From contig NZ_JANRMI010000004.1 in assembly GCF_029531655.1 (NCBI RefSeq), forward strand, positions 124,001 through 188,000: a stretch of DNA of 64,000 bases. The letters are read 5' to 3'. Each line of letters starts with the position of its first letter. The stretch's first letter is position 1. The translations under genes were made by a program, and so were the position numbers. The notes under the pieces are model-generated. The model did not search any database. It saw only the letters and a list, made by a program, of their open reading frames with translations, and was not told the DNA's origin. Shown in pieces: positions 53,585 through 63,428 of the stretch. Origin of the DNA: Bdellovibrio svalbardensis. Lineage in GTDB: Bacteria > Bdellovibrionota > Bdellovibrionia > Bdellovibrionales > Bdellovibrionaceae.

Positions 53585-53891
53585 ATCCTCCTGCCCGGCT
53601 TAAACCACACCGCCCTTTAATCCGTAGACATACGCCATCTTTTCAGATCTTCGGAATATTTGTGAGGGTCTAAATGTTTTTACTCCCCGATCAGGAATAA
53701 CCAAAAAACACTGGTTACAAGTCAGAGTTGTTTGTTTACTCAAGATGACCGTAGTTACCCTATTTTGCACTATGAATTCTCATTAGACGGATGCCCTGCT
53801 GCCTAAGCAGCTTCTAATCGTTCTCCTCAGATATTTGTTAGGTATGCTCTTTGCTGAATAAAATCCCATAAACATTCTTTAAGGAGATTTT
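53585..53891 (+). other. Intergenic leader of the next gene
   Basis: 307 nt without a coding frame. It holds a GCTGC-CTAA-GCAGC mini-hairpin (53798-53811), TAAAAT near 53857 as a possible -10, and AAGGAG about 7 nt before the ATG at 53892. No other structure is seen. Confidence 0.5.
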
Positions 53892-54389
53892 ATGGTACGT
53901 TTTAGTCGCCTCATAATTGCTTTCGGTTTAGTAATGCCAAGTTTGTCATTTGCAGATCAGCTGTGGGACCATTCTTACACCCCGCAGGCCGAGCTTGAAG
54001 TTATTTATAATCAGTCTCAGGGAGATTGCCCTCGCACTATCAGTTTTGAGACTAATTCTGCTAATGAGATTCACATGAGAGCAGAAGGTGGTTATTTTTC
54101 AACTATGGATGCTTTCGGAGTGATGGACGGCAAAGACAGAAGTATTGGCGGCTTCAACACTTCTTTCCAGGTTAAAAATGGCAGTCTTTTAGTAACTTAT
54201 GTCAGTGGCGGATCGGGCTGGGGAACTAGCAACTTCGCTTCTTCTAAGGTCAAAATGACTTTGTCTCGCGATAAAGCAAGCGGCCTGTATTCTGCAGAAC
54301 TTGAGCAATCACGCAAAGAATCTCTGATTGGATTTTATCACCTTACAAGCTCTTCAAGCTGTAAATTCAAGAACACTCTAATCAAGTAA
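53892..54389 (+). CDS. Hypothetical secreted protein
   Basis: 165 aa with signal peptide MVRFSRLIIAFGLVMPSLSFA and a good AAGGAG site. The mature part is small, beta-rich, with Gly/Ser runs (VTYVSGGSGWGTSNF) and two Cys (DCPRTI, SSCKFKN) probably joined as a disulfide across the domain. No known family. Single-gene unit with its own terminator. Confidence 0.7.
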   Translation: MVRFSRLIIAFGLVMPSLSFADQLWDHSYTPQAELEVIYNQSQGDCPRTISFETNSANEIHMRAEGGYFSTMDAFGVMDGKDRSIGGFNTSFQVKNGSLLVTYVSGGSGWGTSNFASSKVKMTLSRDKASGLYSAELEQSRKESLIGFYHLTSSSSCKFKNTLIK

Positions 54390-54422
54390 AGTTAAAAGTG
54401 CGGATGAATTTTAAATTTATAA

Positions 54423-54504
54423 AAGAGTCGACCTCTCCGGGTTGGCTCTTTTTTTTTGAGCTCAGATGAGAGCTCAAAAAAAAAGGGCCTCTTCCGAAGC
54501 CCTT
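54423..54504. terminator. Back-to-back terminators between convergent genes
   Basis: Plus strand: AAGAG...CTCTT hairpin with GGTT/ACC core (54423-54450) followed by T8. Middle: TTTTTTTGAGCTC/GAGCTCAAAAAAA palindrome (54449-54484). Minus strand: AAGGGC/GCCCTT (54483-54504) whose T run is the plus-strand A run. Together a bidirectional terminator for the secreted protein gene and dut. Confidence 0.8.
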
Positions 54505-54533
54505 AAAATAATCTATTTTTTTTTAATGAGCCC

Positions 54534-54983
54534 TTAAGCTCTACCAGTAGATCCGAAACCACCAGCACCACGTTCAGTGTCGGAAAGCTCGTTCACCAAT
54601 TCAAAAGTTGCTTGATAAACCGGAGCCACGACAAGCTGAGCGCAACGCTCTTGATCGCTAATGGTCACAGGTTCATTGCCAAGATTGATCACGATGATTT
54701 TCACTTCACCACGATAGTCGGCATCGATGGTGCCCGGCGTATTCAAAACAGTCAGTCCACTTTTTGCGGCCCAACCACTGCGCGGACGTGCTTGGATTTC
54801 GAAACCCAGTGGAATCTCGAAGCTCAAGCCTGTAGGAATCATCGCACGCTCGCCAGGTTTCAAAGTCACTGGACCTGAAAGTTGTGCGCGCACGTCAACA
54901 CCACTAGCACCTGCAGATTGATATGCAGGAAGTTCACCGTGGAAGTTATCAAGTTTTTTAATTTTTACTGTGAGTTTATTCAT
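54534..54983 (-). CDS. dut: dUTP diphosphatase
   Basis: 149 aa from the ATG at 54983, which overlaps the protease stop (ATGA). Motifs: AGASGVDVRA, PRSGWAAKSGLTVLNTPGTI with DADYRGE, and the C-terminal RGAGGFGSTGR (motif V). Splits dUTP to dUMP and pyrophosphate, keeping uracil out of DNA. The pnp, M16 protease, dut order is found in several bacteria. Confidence 0.96.
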   Translation of the reverse strand: MNKLTVKIKKLDNFHGELPAYQSAGASGVDVRAQLSGPVTLKPGERAMIPTGLSFEIPLGFEIQARPRSGWAAKSGLTVLNTPGTIDADYRGEVKIIVINLGNEPVTISDQERCAQLVVAPVYQATFELVNELSDTERGAGGFGSTGRA

Positions 54984-56248
54984 AGTTCTAGGTCTCCCCA
55001 CCACTCTTTAAGGTCATTCACGCCAGGCCCAAGCAAAACACCGGAAGCCTGACCGAGGTCAATTTCATTGCGCAAGTAATAGTTCACAGAGTCCACTGTG
55101 ACTTCATTGATTTCTTCAATCACTGATTCAACAGAGCGATACTCTCCAAAGACCATTTCATTGACGGCCAATGAGGTCATACGATTTTCAATATCGTCAG
55201 ATCCCAGCAGGATACTACCCGTCACCTGAGTCTTAAACATCTCAACGTCGTTTTTCGTCACGCCGCTTTTGCGAATTTTTGCGAACTCTTTAGAAATCAA
55301 ATCACCGACTTTGCGAACATTTTTAGCTTCAGTGCCCGCATAGATGTTCAACATTCCGGAGTCGATATTGGTGTTCAAGCTAGAGAAGATCGAATAAACG
55401 AGTCCCTTCTTTTCGCGAACACTTTGATAAAGCTTCGACGTCATCCCACCACCCAAAAGGGTGTTTAAAATGACCGCTTCAAAGCGATATTGATCTTTGA
55501 AACTTGCCGTCGGTAAGCCCATCAACATATGCACTTGCTCAGCCTGTTTTTCCACGACATGGCGTCGTTTCATCCAGCGTGGCTTTTTACGGGTGTTTTT
55601 TTGTGCGTACTTGGGTTTCTTACCGAGATGCTTTTGAACTCCAGCCATGAACTCCTCATGATCAAGGCAGCCTGCTGCACTGATGATGATGTTCTTGCCC
55701 GTGTAGTTCTTTTTATAATAAGTCATCACCTGTTTTTGATTCATCAAAGCGATCGACTTTGGAGTCCCAAGAATGGGCCTGCCCAAGGGATGGTTTCCAT
55801 AAACTTGATCATAGAAAATATCATAGATCACGTCTTCATGATTATCCTCGGACATCGCGATCTCTTGCAAGATCACACCTTTTTCAAGGCCAAACTCTTT
55901 TTGCGTCAAATGCATATGAGACACTAAGTCCGAAAGGACATCGAGCGCCTTCTGCCAATGATCCTTCAAAACCAGAGCATGGTAACAAGTGTATTCACGC
56001 GTGGTATAGGCATTGAGGTCACCACCAAGGGCTTCCAATGATTTCGCGATTTGATAGGCAGATCTGGAGTCAGTTCCCTTGAACACAAGATGCTCAAGAA
56101 GATGCGACATACCGGCAATCTCAGGGACCTCATCACGAGTTCCCGTCAATACCCAGACACCGATAGAAACGGCACGGGACCCTGGATGAAATTCACTCAT
56201 CACCCGGATCCCGTTTGGTAGCTCAGATTTTTTGAACTTAGTATTCAT
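54980..56248 (-). CDS. M16 family zinc peptidase (processing-peptidase-like)
   Basis: 422 aa. The inverted zinc motif HxxEH is HLLEH (His49, Glu52, His53), followed by the third-ligand region YTTREYTCYHALVL, and a C-terminal M16C domain with KGLVYSIFSSLN. No signal peptide; cytoplasmic. Related to bacterial PepR-type and mitochondrial processing peptidases. Directly downstream of pnp (14 nt), a conserved pairing. Confidence 0.93.
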   Translation of the reverse strand: MNTKFKKSELPNGIRVMSEFHPGSRAVSIGVWVLTGTRDEVPEIAGMSHLLEHLVFKGTDSRSAYQIAKSLEALGGDLNAYTTREYTCYHALVLKDHWQKALDVLSDLVSHMHLTQKEFGLEKGVILQEIAMSEDNHEDVIYDIFYDQVYGNHPLGRPILGTPKSIALMNQKQVMTYYKKNYTGKNIIISAAGCLDHEEFMAGVQKHLGKKPKYAQKNTRKKPRWMKRRHVVEKQAEQVHMLMGLPTASFKDQYRFEAVILNTLLGGGMTSKLYQSVREKKGLVYSIFSSLNTNIDSGMLNIYAGTEAKNVRKVGDLISKEFAKIRKSGVTKNDVEMFKTQVTGSILLGSDDIENRMTSLAVNEMVFGEYRSVESVIEEINEVTVDSVNYYLRNEIDLGQASGVLLGPGVNDLKEWWGDLEL

Positions 56249-56262
56249 TAAATCTCTTTGGC

Positions 56263-58356
56263 TTAGTTAAGAACAGCCTTGCGAGAAAGTTTCACGCGAC
56301 CAGAACGGTCTACTTCAAGAACTTTCACGTCAATAATCTCACCCTCTTTAAGTACGTCAGTAACTGCGCGCACTCTTTCATTTGAGATTTCAGAGATGTG
56401 CAACAAACCTTGAGTGTTCGGCAAGATTTCAACAAAGGCACCGAATTCCGCGATTTTTACAACGCGACCTTGGTAGATTTTGCCTACTTCAGCTTCAGCA
56501 ACGATGTCGTTGATCATTGCAATAGCCTTTTTTGTTGCCAATGGATCTGCAGAAGCAATGTTGATCGTTCCATCGTCTTGGATTTCGATTTTCACGCCAG
56601 TTGCTTCAGTGATTCCACGGATAACTTTACCGCCAGAACCGATAACTTCGCGGATCTTGTCTGGTCTGATTTTGATCGTCTCGATACGTGGAGCATACTC
56701 AGAGATTTGTCCACGTGGAGTTTTGATCACTTTTTCCATTTCATTCAAGATATGAGAACGACCTTCTTTAGCTTGCGCCAAAGCTTGTTCCATAACGTCG
56801 AATGAGACAGAGTCAATTTTGATATCCATTTGAAGAGCCGTGATACCTTGATTAGATCCCGCTACTTTGAAGTCCATGTCACCCAAGTGATCTTCATCAC
56901 CCAAGATGTCAGTCAAAACAGCAACGCGGTTTCCTTCTTTGATAAGGCCCATTGCCACACCGGCAACGTTAGCTTTCAAAGGCACACCAGCATCTAACAA
57001 CGCTGTCGTACCAGAGCAAACAGTACCCATTGAAGAAGATCCATTTGATTCCAAAACTTCAGCTACGATACGGATTGTGTATGGGAACTTTTCGTAATCT
57101 GGAAGAACAGCCTTCAACGCACGTTCAGCCAAGTTTCCGTGACCGATTTCGCGACGACCTGTTCCGCTCATACGACCCACTTCACCTACAGAGTATGGAG
57201 GGAAGTTGTAGTGAAGCATGAACTTACGTTTTTGCATGCCAAGCAATGAATCAACCATTTGCTCATCATCACCAGTACCCAAAGTTACTGTGCCTAGAAC
57301 TTGAGTCTCACCACGAGTGAAAAGACCAGATCCGTGAGCACGTGGCAACAAACCAACTTCATTCGCGATAGGACGTACAGTTTTTACGTCACGACCGTCG
57401 ATACGAACCGCTCTGTCCAAGATCATTGAACGAGCTTCGTGGTATTTAAGTTCTTCCACGATAGTGTTGATGTCTTTTTTACGTTGTTTCAACAAATCTT
57501 TATCTGCGATATCAGCAAGAAGCATTTTCTCTGCTTCAGCTTGAGCCGCATAACCAGCAGCATAACGATCTTGTTTTTCTTTGATCGCCAAAGCTGCAGC
57601 GATTTTAGGTTTCAAAATAGCTTCCGCTTTAGTTTTGAAGTCTGCATCGATCGTTGGAGCTGTGAAAGCACGTTTCGCAGTAGAGCCCATTTTCTCACGC
57701 AATTCATCTTGCGCATTCAACAAAGGCATCATTGATTGATGACCGAATTTCAAAGCAGCCAAAACGTCTGCTTCAGAGATGAATTTCGTTTCACCTTCAA
57801 CCATCAATAGACCATTGCGAGTTCCCGCAACGATCATATCCATATCAGATTTTTCCATTTGTTGCGGAGTTGGATTTGCAACGAATTGACCATCTACGCG
57901 ACCGATTTGGATCGCAGCAGTTGGACCGTTGAATGGAATATCAGAAACGTGAAGAGCTGCTGAAGCTCCCAAGCTTGCAAGAATTTCTAGAGGGAATGCG
58001 CCGTCTGCAGAAAGCACTGTCGCCACGATTTGTGTTTCATGACGGTAGCCTTCAGGGAAAGAAGGACGAATTGGACGGTCGATCAAACGAGCGATCAAAA
58101 CCGCATCATTAGTTGGTTTTGCTTCACGTTTGAAATAGCCACCAGGAATTTTACCTGTAGCGTAGAATTTTTCGATGTATTCAACTGTCAAAGGGAAGAA
58201 ATCAAGCTCAGAAGCTTTTTTAGAAGACACTGCTGTAACAAGAACCATGTTGTTACCACAAGTGACTAGTGCGGAACCATCCGCTTGTTTTGCCAAACGG
58301 CCTGTTTCGATGGTGATCTGTTTTCCACCTACCGAAGTAGTTACAGTCGTTTTCAT
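56263..58356 (-). CDS. pnp: Polyribonucleotide nucleotidyltransferase (PNPase)
   Basis: 697 aa from the ATG at 58356 with AAGGAG upstream; the frame extends 18 codons further without support. Two RNase PH domains (FPLTVEYIEKFYATGKIPGG; RAHGSGLFTRGETQVLG), KH domain (REVIGSGGKVIRGITEATG) and S1 domain (GRVVKIAEFGAFVEILP, GLLHISEIS). It degrades RNA 3' to 5' with phosphate. Follows rpsO, the classic autoregulated arrangement. Confidence 0.97.
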   Translation of the reverse strand: MKTTVTTSVGGKQITIETGRLAKQADGSALVTCGNNMVLVTAVSSKKASELDFFPLTVEYIEKFYATGKIPGGYFKREAKPTNDAVLIARLIDRPIRPSFPEGYRHETQIVATVLSADGAFPLEILASLGASAALHVSDIPFNGPTAAIQIGRVDGQFVANPTPQQMEKSDMDMIVAGTRNGLLMVEGETKFISEADVLAALKFGHQSMMPLLNAQDELREKMGSTAKRAFTAPTIDADFKTKAEAILKPKIAAALAIKEKQDRYAAGYAAQAEAEKMLLADIADKDLLKQRKKDINTIVEELKYHEARSMILDRAVRIDGRDVKTVRPIANEVGLLPRAHGSGLFTRGETQVLGTVTLGTGDDEQMVDSLLGMQKRKFMLHYNFPPYSVGEVGRMSGTGRREIGHGNLAERALKAVLPDYEKFPYTIRIVAEVLESNGSSSMGTVCSGTTALLDAGVPLKANVAGVAMGLIKEGNRVAVLTDILGDEDHLGDMDFKVAGSNQGITALQMDIKIDSVSFDVMEQALAQAKEGRSHILNEMEKVIKTPRGQISEYAPRIETIKIRPDKIREVIGSGGKVIRGITEATGVKIEIQDDGTINIASADPLATKKAIAMINDIVAEAEVGKIYQGRVVKIAEFGAFVEILPNTQGLLHISEISNERVRAVTDVLKEGEIIDVKVLEVDRSGRVKLSRKAVLN

Positions 58357-58486
58357 AATTTCTCCTTGAAATATTATTCGAGAGCTCATGCTCCCGCTGT
58401 GTGGATTCATCTTTTTCTTTTGATGAACCCGTTATTCTTATTTGTGACTTTATTTAATATTCAATTTTTGCGTAGGTCAAAAAGTA

Positions 58487-58509
58487 AGAAGGGGCTTTTC
58501 GCCCCTTCT
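58487..58509 (-). terminator. Hairpin after rpsO
   Basis: AGAAGGGGC / GCCCCTTCT, 9-bp stem, with TTACTTTTTG following on the minus strand, 10 nt after the rpsO stop. Probably partial termination or the processing site between rpsO and pnp. Confidence 0.7.
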
Positions 58510-58518
58510 AATTTCAGA

Positions 58519-58788
58519 TTACTTACGGATATCCAAAGCTTTAAGAACAGCTTGGTAAGACGTAGCGTCTTTACGGTGAAGGTAATCCAAAAGTTTTCTT
58601 CTTTGGTTAACCAAAGTTACAAGACCACGACGACCGTGGAAATCTTTTTTGTGCTTAGAAAAGTGACCAGTCAAATCGTTGATTCTAGCTGTCAAAAGAG
58701 CGATTTGCACTTCTGCAGAACCAGTATCTAGGTCGCTAGTTTGGAATTTTTTGATGATTTGCTGTGTTTGTTCTTTAGTGACTGCCAT
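58519..58788 (-). CDS. rpsO: 30S ribosomal protein S15
   Basis: 89 aa; [46 protein letters not shown] are diagnostic. Binds 16S rRNA at the three-way junction. Strong AGGAGG before the ATG. Its leader holds two perfect hairpins, likely for feedback control. Confidence 0.98.
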   Translation of the reverse strand: MAVTKEQTQQIIKKFQTSDLDTGSAEVQIALLTARINDLTGHFSKHKKDFHGRRGLVTLVNQRRKLLDYLHRKDATSYQAVLKALDIRK

Positions 58789-58806
58789 TAAAGTCCTCCT
58801 AGTAGA

Positions 58807-58861
58807 TCAGCAGATTACTGCTGAAAATTTATTATTTTAGTCATCAGGTAAGCTGATGACT
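58807..58861 (-). promoter_or_regulatory. rpsO leader hairpins, candidate S15 autoregulatory element
   Basis: TCAGCAG-ATTA-CTGCTGA (58807-58824) and AGTCATCAG-GTAAG-CTGATGACT (58839-58861) lie in the ~190-nt leader just 5' of the ribosome-binding site. Upstream, TTGACC (58970-58965) and TATAGA (58949-58944) suggest a promoter, though the 15-nt spacing is short. S15 represses its own mRNA in several phyla through unrelated leader structures. Confidence 0.5.
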
Positions 58862-58984
58862 TTAAGAAGCCCCTCCGCAAAATGCTTCAGAAGCTTTACC
58901 CACCGGGGTCGTCATGGCTGTCGACCTAGCAGGAAGTTAAGGTTCTATATGTTCCTTCAAGAACGGTCAAGTCCTCAAAATCAC

Positions 58985-59932
58985 CTAATATTTAAAGACT
59001 CTTTTTAGGACAAAACCGCGCCCTGATTCTAACCCTATAAGAGCCAAAAGCTTGCCCGAATCTTGAGCAAGAATTTGGATATATTGGTCCTCATCAGGCT
59101 TAAAGAGTGAGATAAGCTGAGCTCTGAGGTCATGACTAATCTGCCCATTCCCCAAAAGCACCTGATCCTGCCCCTTAACTCGAATTCGTTTGATTTGAGG
59201 CAAAGAGACTTCCATGCTGACGAAAGCAGGCCCAAAAGTGCCTTTTTTCACACAGTCTTCAATCAATTCCAAAGTTTGCGCTTGTTCCAAAACGTAAGGA
59301 GCTGAATAAGTACGACGAAGCGCACTCATTGCCGCCCCAGGCCCCATGGCCTGCCCCAAAAGATCCACCCAAGTGCGAATATAGCTTCCCTTAGAGCAGC
59401 GAAGATTGAACTCAGCCCAATCCTCCCCCATTCCCAGGAACTCAATATCCCAGAAGTTCATGACCTTTTTAGGGATCACCACTTCCTTTTCTTCACGGGC
59501 ATATTCGTAAAGCTTTTTACCCTGAATTTTAATCGCAGAGTAAATCGGCACTTCGACTTCCATTTCACCGGAAAGCTTAAAGGCCTCATGCAGAAGCATT
59601 TCTTTTTCAAGTTTACCAACGGGTTTGGTTTCCAAAACTTCACCAGTTGTATCCAATGTATCAGTGCGAACACCGAACTGCATACGAACCCGGTAGCCTT
59701 TGTCACCTTCAAGAATATATTGGCTCAGTTTTGTGCCTTCGTTAATCAAACAGGCCATCAAACCGGAGGCCATGGGATCTAAAGTCCCCGAATGACCCAC
59801 GGATCTTGTACCTAAAATACGACGAAGACGTGCGACCACGTCATGACTGGAAATCCCTGATGGCTTATCAACCAACAGCAGACCGTTAAACAGCTTGCAC
59901 TCCGACTCCGTCGGAGTATTTCTACTCATCAT
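58985..59932 (-). CDS. truB: tRNA pseudouridine(55) synthase TruB
   Basis: 315 aa; NGLLLVDKPSGISSHDVV, the catalytic Asp in GHSGTLDPMASG, and RCSKGSYIRT are diagnostic. Makes pseudouridine 55 in the T loop of tRNAs. The ATG (59932 or 59929) overlaps the rbfA stop. Residues 5-12 (NTPTESEC) are encoded by a family A palindrome, so this short N-terminal segment looks like a repeat that became coding. No alternative start is visible after it. Confidence 0.95.
   Translation of the reverse strand: MMSRNTPTESECKLFNGLLLVDKPSGISSHDVVARLRRILGTRSVGHSGTLDPMASGLMACLINEGTKLSQYILEGDKGYRVRMQFGVRTDTLDTTGEVLETKPVGKLEKEMLLHEAFKLSGEMEVEVPIYSAIKIQGKKLYEYAREEKEVVIPKKVMNFWDIEFLGMGEDWAEFNLRCSKGSYIRTWVDLLGQAMGPGAAMSALRRTYSAPYVLEQAQTLELIEDCVKKGTFGPAFVSMEVSLPQIKRIRVKGQDQVLLGNGQISHDLRAQLISLFKPDEDQYIQILAQDSGKLLALIGLESGRGFVLKRVFKY
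59899..59917. repeat. Family A palindrome inside the truB 5' end
   Basis: ACTCCGACTCCGTCGGAGT, same motif as the intergenic copies, located in codons 5-11 or so of truB. Confidence 0.85.
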
Positions 59933-60326
59933 CAGATTCTGATTCTTCTGTTTTTGGATTGTTAGCTTGGCGTTCGAGCTCTAGCTCGTGAAGAATGCGC
60001 TCCACCTTCAAGACCTCAGTTGTCTGATGATCTGGGTAGAAGGAAAGTTTTGGGCAATAACGCATTTTCAATTCTTTGCCGATGAAATTTTGAATTTCAA
60101 AAGCGCGCTCCTGAAGAAGTTCAAGAGCTTCGGCTTCTTGCTCTGCAGAGCCCAGGACACTGACATAAACTTTAGCAGCACGAAGATCCGCAGGCATTTT
60201 CACCGAAGCCACGGTCACAAGACCTGGCAACGGAGATTTGAAACCACGGATCAAAAACTGAGCGATGGTAGCTTGAATTTCTCGTTCTACGCGAGCGACA
60301 CGGCGCCCATCACCCATATTCTTCAT
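59922..60326 (-). CDS. rbfA: Ribosome-binding factor A
   Basis: 134 aa; RRVARVEREIQATIAQFL, VTVASVKMPADLRAAKVYVSV and the KH-like IGKELKMRYCPKLSFYPD are typical. It matures the 16S rRNA 5' end during cold growth. Acidic tail (EESESDDE). 2 nt after the infB stop. Confidence 0.95.
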   Translation of the reverse strand: MKNMGDGRRVARVEREIQATIAQFLIRGFKSPLPGLVTVASVKMPADLRAAKVYVSVLGSAEQEAEALELLQERAFEIQNFIGKELKMRYCPKLSFYPDHQTTEVLKVERILHELELERQANNPKTEESESDDE

Positions 60327-60328
60327 AC

Positions 60329-63286
60329 TTAAGCCTTATCACCTAGTTCGCGAGCAATTTCTTTCTTAACGAAAGCTTCCATCATATCGCCAACTTTAAC
60401 GTCGTTATAGTTTTCAATTCCGATACCGCACTCGTAGCCTGAAGCCACTTCTTTAGCGTCGTCTTTGAAACGTTTAAGAGACGAGATTTTTCCTTCGTAA
60501 ACAATTTTGTTCTCACGAAGCAAACGGATTGAGTTGTTACGTTGAACTTTACCATCAAGTACGAAGCAACCAGCGATCAAGCCGATTTTCGGTACGTTGA
60601 AGGTGTTACGAACTTCCGCACGACCCATAACTTCTTCAACCACATCTGGAGAAAGAAGACCGGACATAGCGGCTTTCATTTGATCAACCAATTCGTAAAC
60701 GATTGAGTAAGTTCTGATATCAACGCCCAATTGTTTCGCTTTGGCCTGTGCACCCAAGTCTGGACGTACGTTGAAACCAATAACGATACCTTTAGAAGTG
60801 TTCGCCAAAGAGACGTCACCTTCATTGATACCACCTACTGCCGAGTGAATAACGCGAGCCTTCACTTCAGAAGTAGAAAGTTTAGAAATCATACCGTTGA
60901 TGGCCTCAAGAGATCCATGAACGTCTGCTTTCAAGATGATCGCCAATTCTTTAACGTCACCAGTTTTAACTTTAGAGAAGATCTCATCCAAAGACATTTT
61001 TGCAGTCGGAGTTGAAGCCGCCTTCAAAGCTTGTTCTTTTCTTAGAGATGACATCTCTTCAGCTGTCTTTTCATCTTTAACAACGTCGAATTTATCGCCC
61101 GCTGCTGGAACTGCATCAAGACCCAAAACTTCGGCTGGCAAACCAGGACCGACAGATTGAACTCTTTCGCCTTTATCATTCGTCAAAGAACGAACGCGGC
61201 CCTTCATAGTTCCGGCAACAATGTACTGACCAACTTCAACAGTTCCGTCTTTAACTAGAAGTGTTGCAACAGGCCCTTTACCTTTTTCCATTTTCGCTTC
61301 GATCACAAGACCTGTGCCCGAACGCTTAGGATTGGCTTTAAGTTCCGCAACTTCTGCAACAAGTTTGATTTGTTCAAGAAGCTCTTTGATACCTGTTTTT
61401 TTCAAAGCAGATACTTCCACGAAGATCGTGTTTCCACCCCATTCTTCGGGAACAATTTGTAATTCAGTTAATTGCTGCTTAATACGATCTGGATTCGCAC
61501 CAGGCTTATCCATTTTATTTACCGCAACGATGATTGGAACGCCTGCAGCTTTAGCATGATTAATAGACTCTTGAGTCTGAGGCATCATACCGTCATCTGC
61601 CGCTACCACGATCACCGCGATATCTGTTGCATTCGCACCACGAGTACGCATTGCCGTGAAGGCTTCATGGCCCGGAGTATCCAGGAATGTGATCAAAGAT
61701 CCATCTTCCAATTTAACAGAGTATGCACCGATATGCTGAGTGATGCCGCCGGCTTCGCCTTTAGCAACGTCTGCATTACGGATAGTATCCAGCAATGATG
61801 TTTTACCATGGTCGACGTGACCCATGATTGTCACAACTGGTGGACGAGTTACTTTTTCAGCATCCAAGTCACCGAAAGCGTTTTCAGAAGCGACGTTATC
61901 CGCAGTTTTGAAAACGTTTTGAGCTTCCCAACCGAACTCTGGAACGATCAAAGCGATCGTATCAAAATCAAGATCCGTATTCATGTTGGCCATCACACCG
62001 TTCGTCATCAAAACTTTGACAAGTTGCGGAGCTTTCAAGCCCATTTCCATAGCCAAATCAGTCAACTTCATCGTGTTGTTAACTTTAACAACACGTTTGT
62101 GAGCTGCCGCTGTGGTGATTTGCGTTCTCATAGCATCGCGATCAAGTACGCCTTTTTTCTTTTTAGGCTGGAATACCATTTCACGTTTACGGAACTCAAC
62201 CGGATTGAAGACTTTGATCTCTTCTTCTTTTTCTTTTTCACGAGCACTTGGACCTGCGCCAAAACCTGCAGCTGGAGCTGCTGGGGCACCGAATCTCTTA
62301 CGCTTGTCGAAATCTCTATTTTGGAAATGACCCGCACCTTCAGTTGGAGGCAATTCGGCTGGAGCAGCTTGCGCTACGAAACCAGGGCGAATGTTACGCT
62401 GAGGAGCGCCACCTGCTGGACGGTTGAAACCGCCGGCTTGGTAACCACCAGGACGAGGCGTGTAACCGCCACCTGGAGCACCTGGAGGTGGACGTTCACC
62501 TTGAGGGCGAGGAACGTAACCACCTTGAGGGCGATCACCTTGCTGGCGCTGTGGGGCTTGCGTTTGAACGCGGGAAAGATCCATACGTCCAATGATATTT
62601 CTTTTTACTGTTGTTGCTGGTGTCGAAGAGCTTGCAACTCCACTTGTACCCACCACGACCTCTTTCTTACGAGCTTGAGGAGCCACATGTTGTTCAACAG
62701 GGGCTGCTGGTGCAGGGGCCGCTGGAGCTGGTGTTGCTTCTACTTTTTTGACTGGAGCTTCCACTTTCGCTTCAACTACAGGCGCTTCAACTTTAACCGT
62801 TGGAGCTTTTTTAACTTCTTCAACTACCGGCGCCGCTACTACTTCCGGTTCCGGAGCAGGAGCTGCAACTTTTTTAGTTACAACACGAGTTGTTTTTGGA
62901 GCAGCTGTCTCTTCAACGGCGGCTGGAGCAGGCTCTGCCACTTCTGGCTTGGAGATTACTTTCACTTTCGTTTCGACAGGAGCTGGCTCCTCTTTTTTAC
63001 GACGAATCACAGGGGCTTTCGCCGATGCAGATTCAGCTTCAGGAGCCGCAGCTACTGGAGCGGCTTTCTTTGCTGGAGCTTTTCTAGTCGCCGCTTTTTT
63101 AGGCTTAGCTTCTTCAGAGGATGATCCTCCACCGCTAAGTTTGATTTTAATTTGCTCAAGAACGCTTGGTTCCAACTCCGCCATGTGACTCTTCACAGGC
63201 AAATTCCACTCGCGGATTTTATCCATGAGGGCTAGCGGGGTCATCCCGACTTCTTTTGCAAATTCAAAAACTTTTGGATTACTCAC
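60329..63286 (-). CDS. infB: Translation initiation factor IF-2
   Basis: 985 aa. IF2 N-domain ([19 protein letters not shown]), then a ~300-residue Ala/Pro/Val/Lys-rich and Arg/Gly/Pro/Gln-rich disordered linker, then the GTPase with GHVDHGKTS (near 493), [16 protein letters not shown], and domains II-IV. Brings formyl-Met-tRNA to the 30S. The linker contains an unusual Gly/Arg/Gln-Pro repeat stretch ([19 protein letters not shown]). Confidence 0.97.
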   Translation of the reverse strand: MSNPKVFEFAKEVGMTPLALMDKIREWNLPVKSHMAELEPSVLEQIKIKLSGGGSSSEEAKPKKAATRKAPAKKAAPVAAAPEAESASAKAPVIRRKKEEPAPVETKVKVISKPEVAEPAPAAVEETAAPKTTRVVTKKVAAPAPEPEVVAAPVVEEVKKAPTVKVEAPVVEAKVEAPVKKVEATPAPAAPAPAAPVEQHVAPQARKKEVVVGTSGVASSSTPATTVKRNIIGRMDLSRVQTQAPQRQQGDRPQGGYVPRPQGERPPPGAPGGGYTPRPGGYQAGGFNRPAGGAPQRNIRPGFVAQAAPAELPPTEGAGHFQNRDFDKRKRFGAPAAPAAGFGAGPSAREKEKEEEIKVFNPVEFRKREMVFQPKKKKGVLDRDAMRTQITTAAAHKRVVKVNNTMKLTDLAMEMGLKAPQLVKVLMTNGVMANMNTDLDFDTIALIVPEFGWEAQNVFKTADNVASENAFGDLDAEKVTRPPVVTIMGHVDHGKTSLLDTIRNADVAKGEAGGITQHIGAYSVKLEDGSLITFLDTPGHEAFTAMRTRGANATDIAVIVVAADDGMMPQTQESINHAKAAGVPIIVAVNKMDKPGANPDRIKQQLTELQIVPEEWGGNTIFVEVSALKKTGIKELLEQIKLVAEVAELKANPKRSGTGLVIEAKMEKGKGPVATLLVKDGTVEVGQYIVAGTMKGRVRSLTNDKGERVQSVGPGLPAEVLGLDAVPAAGDKFDVVKDEKTAEEMSSLRKEQALKAASTPTAKMSLDEIFSKVKTGDVKELAIILKADVHGSLEAINGMISKLSTSEVKARVIHSAVGGINEGDVSLANTSKGIVIGFNVRPDLGAQAKAKQLGVDIRTYSIVYELVDQMKAAMSGLLSPDVVEEVMGRAEVRNTFNVPKIGLIAGCFVLDGKVQRNNSIRLLRENKIVYEGKISSLKRFKDDAKEVASGYECGIGIENYNDVKVGDMMEAFVKKEIARELGDKA

Positions 63287-63302
63287 TCAGTCTCCTACTT
63301 AC

Positions 63303-63412
63303 ACTCCGGCTTTTTGCCGGAGTAGCCTCTTAGACTCCGGCTCCCGCCGAAGTAGCTCTTAAACTCTGATATACACCAGAGTAGCCTCTTACACTCCGGC
63401 AAATACCGGAGT
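63303..63412. repeat. Tandem array of four family A hairpins between nusA and infB
   Basis: Stem-loops at 63303-63323, 63334-63353, 63363-63382 and 63393-63412, spaced 29-31 nt and joined by TAGCCTCTTA-like linkers. Unit 1 and 4 are perfect (ACTCCGGC.../...CCGGAGT); unit 2 has one changed base (CCGAAGT); unit 3 changed both arms together (ACTCTG/CAGAGT), keeping the pairing. Confidence 0.9.
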
Positions 63413-63428
63413 AGCAAAAACAAAAATA

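Noticed and set aside
61808-63124. Long open frame (438 aa) opposite infB
   Set aside because: Antisense shadow of the biased Ala/Pro/Lys codons of IF-2; composition (Phe, Arg, Ser, Trp runs) is not protein-like.
63303-63412. CRISPR-like array
   Set aside because: Units are self-complementary stem-loops with short similar linkers, not identical repeats with unique spacers; no cas genes.
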